Assembly (NCBI GenBank): GCA_002010065.2
Contig: MTMD02000008.1
Span: forward strand, 248,001-312,000
From: Candidatus Pyrohabitans jungbluthii
GTDB taxonomy: Archaea; Hydrothermarchaeota; Hydrothermarchaeia; Hydrothermarchaeales; BMS3B
DNA length: 64,000 nt
Reading direction: 5' to 3'
Positions 60,186 to 64,000 of the stretch are shown piece by piece. Both the position numbers and the translations under genes were made by a program. How positions within the stretch are numbered: the stretch's first letter is position 1; each line of letters starts with the position of its first letter. Below the pieces are notes generated by a model. That model was not told the DNA's origin, searched no databases, and saw only the letters and a list, made by a program, of their open reading frames with translations.

Positions 60186-60902
60186 ATGGCAGAGATACAG
60201 GACAAGGAGATGCCTCTTGAGGAGCACTTAGCTGAGCTCAGAAAGCGACTGCTCATCTCCCTGGCGGCGGTAGGTGTGCTCTCCGTTGTGGCTGCGCTCC
60301 TCTTTGGCAGGGGGTTAATAAGGCTGCTCATCTCCCACTTTCTACCCGCGGAGGTTAAGGTTATCGCCCTGAATCCGGTGGAATACGCCTATACGTGGTT
60401 CTTAATCTCCCTCTTCTTTGGAATATACCTGGCTCTGCCGATAATAATATACGAGATCTTCAGATTCGCTGAACCCGGGCTTTATCCCAACGAGAGGAGA
60501 TTTCTAATCAGGGTAGTGCCCACCTCCTTCATCCTCTTCACCCTAGGAGTGCTCTTCTCCTTCTTCCTCCTTACCCCTTTCTCAGCCAAGTTTCTGGTGA
60601 GCTATGCTGAGGCTACCGCTGAGCCTATGCTCTCGTTGCACCGCTTCGCGAGCTTCATAGGCTTCATGCTCATCAGCGCGGGCATAATCTTCCAAATACC
60701 TCTCATCGTAGCCTTTCTGGTTAAAAGTGAGCTTGTGAGCATGGAGCAGCTCAGAGACAAAAGGAAGTACGTGTACATCGCCTTTATCGCCATCTCCATG
60801 ACCCTCGCTCCAGACCCAACGCCTGTGACGCCACTGGTAATCGCGGGTACGCTTATTTTCATCTTCGAGCTAAGCTTGGTGCTCTCACGATACCTGCTTT
60901 AG
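60186..60902 (+). CDS. tatC: Twin-arginine translocase subunit TatC
   Basis: Signal-peptide receptor of the Tat pathway, which exports folded, often metal-containing proteins. The 238-aa protein has six TM helices and the conserved MPLEEHLAELRKRLLIS N-terminus, YEIFRFAEPGLYPNERRFL loop and SMTLAPDPTPVTPLVIA. The Rieske protein at 45377, with a twin-arginine N-terminus, is a probable cargo. No tatA is adjacent. Confidence 0.95.
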   Translation: MAEIQDKEMPLEEHLAELRKRLLISLAAVGVLSVVAALLFGRGLIRLLISHFLPAEVKVIALNPVEYAYTWFLISLFFGIYLALPIIIYEIFRFAEPGLYPNERRFLIRVVPTSFILFTLGVLFSFFLLTPFSAKFLVSYAEATAEPMLSLHRFASFIGFMLISAGIIFQIPLIVAFLVKSELVSMEQLRDKRKYVYIAFIAISMTLAPDPTPVTPLVIAGTLIFIFELSLVLSRYLL

Positions 60903-62161
60903 CGCCGTGAGAGGAGCACTATGTTCTCCACGTGTGGTGTGTGGGGAAACATATCAAAAGCCAAGAGCTTCACCAGCTCATAACCTTCGAGCTTCCTTAT
61001 GTCCTCTGCTTGGGTATAGGGGTTGCAGGACACATAGATTATAACCTCTGGGCTCAGCTTATTAAGCGCGGCTATAACCTTTGGGTGGAGACCTGCACGG
61101 GGCGGGTCAACTAGGATTGCGTCGAATCTTCCTTCCACCTTCGCCAGCGTTGCCTCAGCCTTTCCAGCGATAAAGCTGGCGTTGTTTATATCGTTCAGCT
61201 CTGCATTGAGCTTTGCCGCTTCAATCGCTGTCGCATCTTCCTCGATACCCACCACCTCGCTTGCCAAATCCACCAAAGCCAGGGAGAAGGTTCCCACACC
61301 GCAGTAAAGGTCGAGAAGCCTATCCACGCTTCCGAGCCAGGATTTAACGCACGCAAGAAGGCGCTCCGCCTGGTAGGGATTTGTCTGGAAGAAGGAGAAA
61401 GCTGGGATGCGGTAGGTTATTCCGCCGAGCCTTTCTTCAAGATACCCTTCTCCTGTGTGGGCGCGGATCTCACCAAAGGAAACATCCGCAAGCGAGTCGT
61501 TGACAGCCCACACAATGCTGTCGGCAAGCTCGCCAAGCGCTCCTGCATACTCCTCAACAGGAAACTCACCCTCTGTGGTCACAACGTTTATCAGCCTCTG
61601 CCCTGTGAACTTCCCCTCCCTCACCACGAGATAGCGCAGAAAACCTTTCTTTGCTAGGATGTCGTAAGCCTCAAGCTTTTTTTCCTGAAAGAACTTCCGC
61701 GAGAGGCGGAGAATCTCGTCGCTCTCTTTGGATAGGAGGAGGCAGCCCTCTGCGCTCTCCACCTCCGCAAAGCTGGAGTAGCGCCGCATGCCTATGGCCT
61801 CTCTGCTTATTGTGAAGTCCATGCGGTTTCTGTAATACCATATCTTTGGACTCGAGGTAATCCCCACCTCCTGCGCGAAGAGCTTTTCAACCACTCTCCT
61901 CTTAAACCTGAGCTGGGCTTCGTAGGCTAAGCCCTGCCACCTGCAGCTTCCGCAGCGAGAGAAGTGCTCACAGCGCGGCTCAACTCGAGCCTCGCTCGCC
62001 TCAATGACCTTCACCAGCCTTGCTCTGCCCCTCCCTATGGGCACAGCAAGAACCTTATCTCCAGGGTAGGCGTAGTCTACGCGATAACGTTTTCTCCCTA
62101 TCCTTCCCACACCTGCGCCGCGCTTATCCAAGGCAACAATCTCCAGCTCAAGCTCCCGCAT
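60899..62161 (-). CDS. RNA (uracil-C5)-methyltransferase, TrmA/RlmD family
   Basis: This SAM-dependent enzyme methylates uridine (U54 in tRNA or U1939-type in 23S rRNA). The 420-aa protein has a TRAM domain, 4Fe-4S cysteines in CEHFSRCGSCRWQG (64, 70, 73), SAM motif LLDLYCGVGTFSLALVD and catalytic YVSCNPYTQAEDI with DPPRAGLHPK. In archaea, members of this family make m5U54, so the tRNA role is the likelier. Its stop overlaps the convergent tatC end by 4 nt. Confidence 0.92.
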   Translation of the reverse strand: MRELELEIVALDKRGAGVGRIGRKRYRVDYAYPGDKVLAVPIGRGRARLVKVIEASEARVEPRCEHFSRCGSCRWQGLAYEAQLRFKRRVVEKLFAQEVGITSSPKIWYYRNRMDFTISREAIGMRRYSSFAEVESAEGCLLLSKESDEILRLSRKFFQEKKLEAYDILAKKGFLRYLVVREGKFTGQRLINVVTTEGEFPVEEYAGALGELADSIVWAVNDSLADVSFGEIRAHTGEGYLEERLGGITYRIPAFSFFQTNPYQAERLLACVKSWLGSVDRLLDLYCGVGTFSLALVDLASEVVGIEEDATAIEAAKLNAELNDINNASFIAGKAEATLAKVEGRFDAILVDPPRAGLHPKVIAALNKLSPEVIIYVSCNPYTQAEDIRKLEGYELVKLLAFDMFPHTPHVENIVLLSRR

Positions 62162-62281
62162 GCTACTGCCTCGTTTGCGGTAGGCTTAAAGTTTTTTGTA
62201 TATGAGAATCACCTGCTTAGGGGGAGTGTAGAGAAGGGTTCTTCCGAAACCCTTATTAGCCCGCGGTGAGAATCGCTAGCT

Positions 62282-62848
62282 ATGCAGGCTCAGGTTAAAA
62301 GGAAAACCAGAGAGACAGACATAACGGTACACTTAAAAATCAATGGCAGCGGCGAATACGAAATCTCCACCACCCTGCCCTTCTTTGACCACCTGCTTGC
62401 GAGCTTCGCAAAGCATGGCAGGTTTGACTTGAAGGTTAAAGCTCAGGGCGACCACGAGCATCACATTGTGGAGGACGTGGCTATAGTGCTTGGGCAGGCT
62501 TTCAGAGAGGCAGTGGGAAGCAAGGAAGGGATAAGGCGCTTTGGGCATGCAATTGTGCCCATGGATGATGTTCTTGTGCTGTGCGCCGTGGATATAAGTG
62601 GAAGAAGTTACTGTTCTAACGGCGTTAAGTTTCGCTACAAGCATGTGGAAGGTCTAAGCACTGAGCTTTTAGGCCACTTCCTCGAGAGCTTCTCCAATGA
62701 GTTCAGGATCAACCTGCACACGAAACTGCTTGACGGCAAAAATGAGCACCACAAGGCTGAAGCGCTATTTAAAGCTCTAGGCATGGCACTGAGCATGGCA
62801 CTTGAAAAGCGCGGCAAGGGCGTGCCCAGCACCAAAGGCGTGCTTTAA
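62282..62848 (+). CDS. hisB: Imidazoleglycerol-phosphate dehydratase
   Basis: Sixth step of histidine synthesis, Mn2+-dependent. The 188-aa protein has the two metal-binding half-sites DHHIVEDVAIVLGQAFREA and EHHKAEALFKALGMALSMAL plus ETDITVHLKINGSGEYEIST. The leader holds a 7-bp hairpin AAGGGTT/AACCCTT (about 62234-62254) and a TATA-like TTTTTGTATATGAG (about 62191-62204). Other his genes are not in the window. Confidence 0.96.
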   Translation: MQAQVKRKTRETDITVHLKINGSGEYEISTTLPFFDHLLASFAKHGRFDLKVKAQGDHEHHIVEDVAIVLGQAFREAVGSKEGIRRFGHAIVPMDDVLVLCAVDISGRSYCSNGVKFRYKHVEGLSTELLGHFLESFSNEFRINLHTKLLDGKNEHHKAEALFKALGMALSMALEKRGKGVPSTKGVL

Positions 62849-62924
62849 TGCTGCTTTCGACGGAGCAGAAAAGAGAGTCGAAAAGTTTAAATATGATTGA
62901 GACGAGTTCTAACTGGTGGTAGTG

Positions 62925-63263
62925 ATGGCAAAGACACTGAAAGTTGGAGATAAGGAGTTGGAGCTGGACGAGGACGGATTTCTGAAGGACCCAACCCAGT
63001 GGAACAAGGAAGTCGCCGAAGCCTTTGCTCGCGAGGAGGGCATTGAGCTCACCGATGAGCACTGGGAAATTATAAACTTCCTCAGGCAGTACTACGAGCA
63101 GTACCAGATAGCTCCCATGATTAGAATCCTTGTAAAAGAGGTGGGGAAGAAGCTCGGTCCCGAGAAGGGCAACCTCAAGTACGTTTACAAACTGTTCCCC
63201 AACGGTCCTGCAAAGCAGGCGTGCAAGATCGCCGGTCTGCCAAAGCCAACTGGCTGCGTGTAG
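62925..63263 (+). CDS. dsrC: DsrC/TusE-family sulfur carrier
   Basis: This 112-aa protein carries both conserved C-terminal cysteines, C100 and the penultimate C111, in GPAKQACKIAGLPKPTGCV. The pair defines true DsrC, the trisulfide-forming partner of dissimilatory sulfite reductase, as opposed to TusE-like proteins with only the last cysteine. GGTGG precedes ATG 62925 and TATA-like GTTTAAATATG lies at about 62885. The dsrAB genes are not in the window. Confidence 0.93.
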   Translation: MAKTLKVGDKELELDEDGFLKDPTQWNKEVAEAFAREEGIELTDEHWEIINFLRQYYEQYQIAPMIRILVKEVGKKLGPEKGNLKYVYKLFPNGPAKQACKIAGLPKPTGCV

Positions 63264-63270
63264 ACATCAC

Positions 63271-63312
63271 GCCCGAAATTACTCGGGCATCTCCGCTAAT
63301 TTTATTTTTTGT
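63271..63312 (+). terminator. Hairpin and T-run after dsrC
   Basis: Stem GCCCGA (63271-63276) / TCGGGC (63283-63288) is followed by TTTTATTTTTTG 10 nt later, a terminator-like arrangement 8 nt beyond the dsrC stop. The T-run also lies at the 3' end of the convergent UPF0058 gene. Confidence 0.55.
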
Positions 63313-63333
63313 TATTTTGAAAAATTTAAAAAA

Positions 63334-63615
63334 TCAGGGCTTTATTTCTTCTTTTGCCCTATCTGCCATTTCTTTAAGTCTCTTGGCTATACTTCTGGGC
63401 ACTATCTCATTATTTTCTGCAAGCACATCAGAAATCTCAGACGCTAGCAAAAAAACAGCATATTTATGCTCTGCTTTTGTTCTGTGGATGTGGTGGGGGC
63501 TTATGCCCAGCTCAGTGTACTCCCTGAAGTACTCCTTAGAGACACCATTCTCCACCAGGAATTTCATTAAATATATAAACAGCTGATGGAGGTAAATCAG
63601 CTCATCCTTATACAT
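63334..63615 (-). CDS. UPF0058 family protein
   Basis: This 93-aa archaeal conserved protein has KDELIYLHQLFIYLMKFLVE and the characteristic LGISPHHIHRTKAEHKYAVF with clustered His residues. The function is unknown; it is common in euryarchaea. ATG 63615 (MYKDELIYLHQLF) fits the family start better than 63627. Confidence 0.85.
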   Translation of the reverse strand: MYKDELIYLHQLFIYLMKFLVENGVSKEYFREYTELGISPHHIHRTKAEHKYAVFLLASEISDVLAENNEIVPRSIAKRLKEMADRAKEEIKP

Positions 63616-63687
63616 CTCACCACGCAAGTATGCTCATCGTTGAAGAATAAAAAGTTTACTGGTGGGCATAGCGCAGTGCTAAAAGCC

Positions 63688-64000
63688 TTACGCTATGCCC
63701 AGGTCATTTGCGGTGAGCAGGCGTATGTTCGCCGGCTTCTTTGTGAGGTTGCCCACCTTCGCTCCTACGAGGTACTCCACTTCCTTCTCTGCGGCTATTT
63801 CAACCAAGCGCTGGGTTATCACACCATCGAATATCACCACTGACACCACATCTTTTGAGTTCTTGAGCGCCATGGCGAGGTCTCTCACCGCCACCTCTTT
63901 TATTATGTTGGAATCCTGGTCGAGAAGGTAGGCCTTGAGGGTGCCCGATAGGTCGGTGAAGAACTTCTTGAAGGTCTCTAGCTTGCCGTCCTTCTCCACA
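63688..64000 (-). CDS. dnaG: DNA primase DnaG, C-terminal part (5' end beyond window)
   Basis: About 104 codons read FFTDLSGTLKAYLLDQDSNI, VVIFDGVITQRLVEIAAEKE then YLVGAKVGNLTKKPANIRLL, the C-terminal region of archaeal DnaG, which acts with the exosome or as a TOPRIM primase. The catalytic TOPRIM core lies outside the window. Confidence 0.88.
   Translation of the reverse strand, partial: VEKDGKLETFKKFFTDLSGTLKAYLLDQDSNIIKEVAVRDLAMALKNSKDVVSVVIFDGVITQRLVEIAAEKEVEYLVGAKVGNLTKKPANIRLLTANDLGIA

Overview
The window is chromosomal DNA of a thermophilic, probably hyperthermophilic, euryarchaeon. The evidence is archaeal-type ribosomal, RNA polymerase, SRP and primase genes, TATA-box promoters with short or absent leaders, a form III RuBisCO/AMP pathway, and an inositol-1-phosphate synthase next to a bifunctional enzyme that makes the hyperthermophile solute di-myo-inositol phosphate. 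DsrC, TusA, a Rieske protein and a Phr/HSR1-type heat-shock regulon point towards Archaeoglobi or a related sulfur-metabolising lineage. That placement is an inference.

Layout. 1-3.7 kb (minus strand): the conserved S13-S4-S11-RpoD-(tRNA-Leu)-L18e-L13-S9 cluster. 3.8-8.2 kb: homoserine kinase, an unassigned structured RNA with its own promoter, a nucleoside deoxyribosyltransferase-like gene overlapping AMP phosphorylase, then GMP synthase subunit A and MptE. 8.2-15.4 kb: an accessory, partly very AT-rich island with an MNT/HEPN pair (HEPN broken), decayed toxin-antitoxin remnants, two unknown proteins, a zinc-ribbon peptide, a wHTH regulator, a Dam-type restriction-modification module, a second DNA methylase and a DUF433/DUF5615 toxin-antitoxin pair. 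15.4-24.2 kb: a KaiC-like ATPase, a DMT transporter with a His-rich tail, an M29-like peptidase leading into sirC-hemA-hemB-hemL-hemC, and S8e. 24.3-29.1 kb: a CorC-like protein, a two-TM protein plus heat-shock regulator, and the DIP genes. 29.1-31.7 kb: a tetraether lipid synthase-like radical SAM gene broken by an AT-rich insertion. 31.7-45 kb: PsiE, HtrA, three Hsp20s, a Phr-like regulator, a glutaredoxin-like protein and two tandem Cdc48 ATPases, with Thi4, initiator tRNA and a NapH-like ferredoxin between, then Srp54. 45-64 kb: TusA, Rieske, ZIP transporter, ribose-1,5-bisphosphate isomerase, dCMP deaminase, an aminotransferase, two giant coiled-coil paralogs, RuBisCO, prepilin peptidase, K+ channel/RCK genes, TatC, an RNA uracil methyltransferase, HisB, DsrC, UPF0058 and the end of DnaG.

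How the genes work together. AMP phosphorylase, ribose-1,5-bisphosphate isomerase and RuBisCO form the complete archaeal AMP-degradation route, spread over three loci. The chaperone, AAA+ and redox genes share near-palindromic operators of the form GTAAC-N5-GTTAC, which also precede one of the two regulator genes. The most novel-looking items are the ~130-nt RNA at 4824-4953, a dispersed repeat made of a constant ~13-nt box alternating with varying triloop hairpins (1158-1262 and 49844-49925), the disrupted lipid-synthase gene, and the paired coiled-coil proteins.
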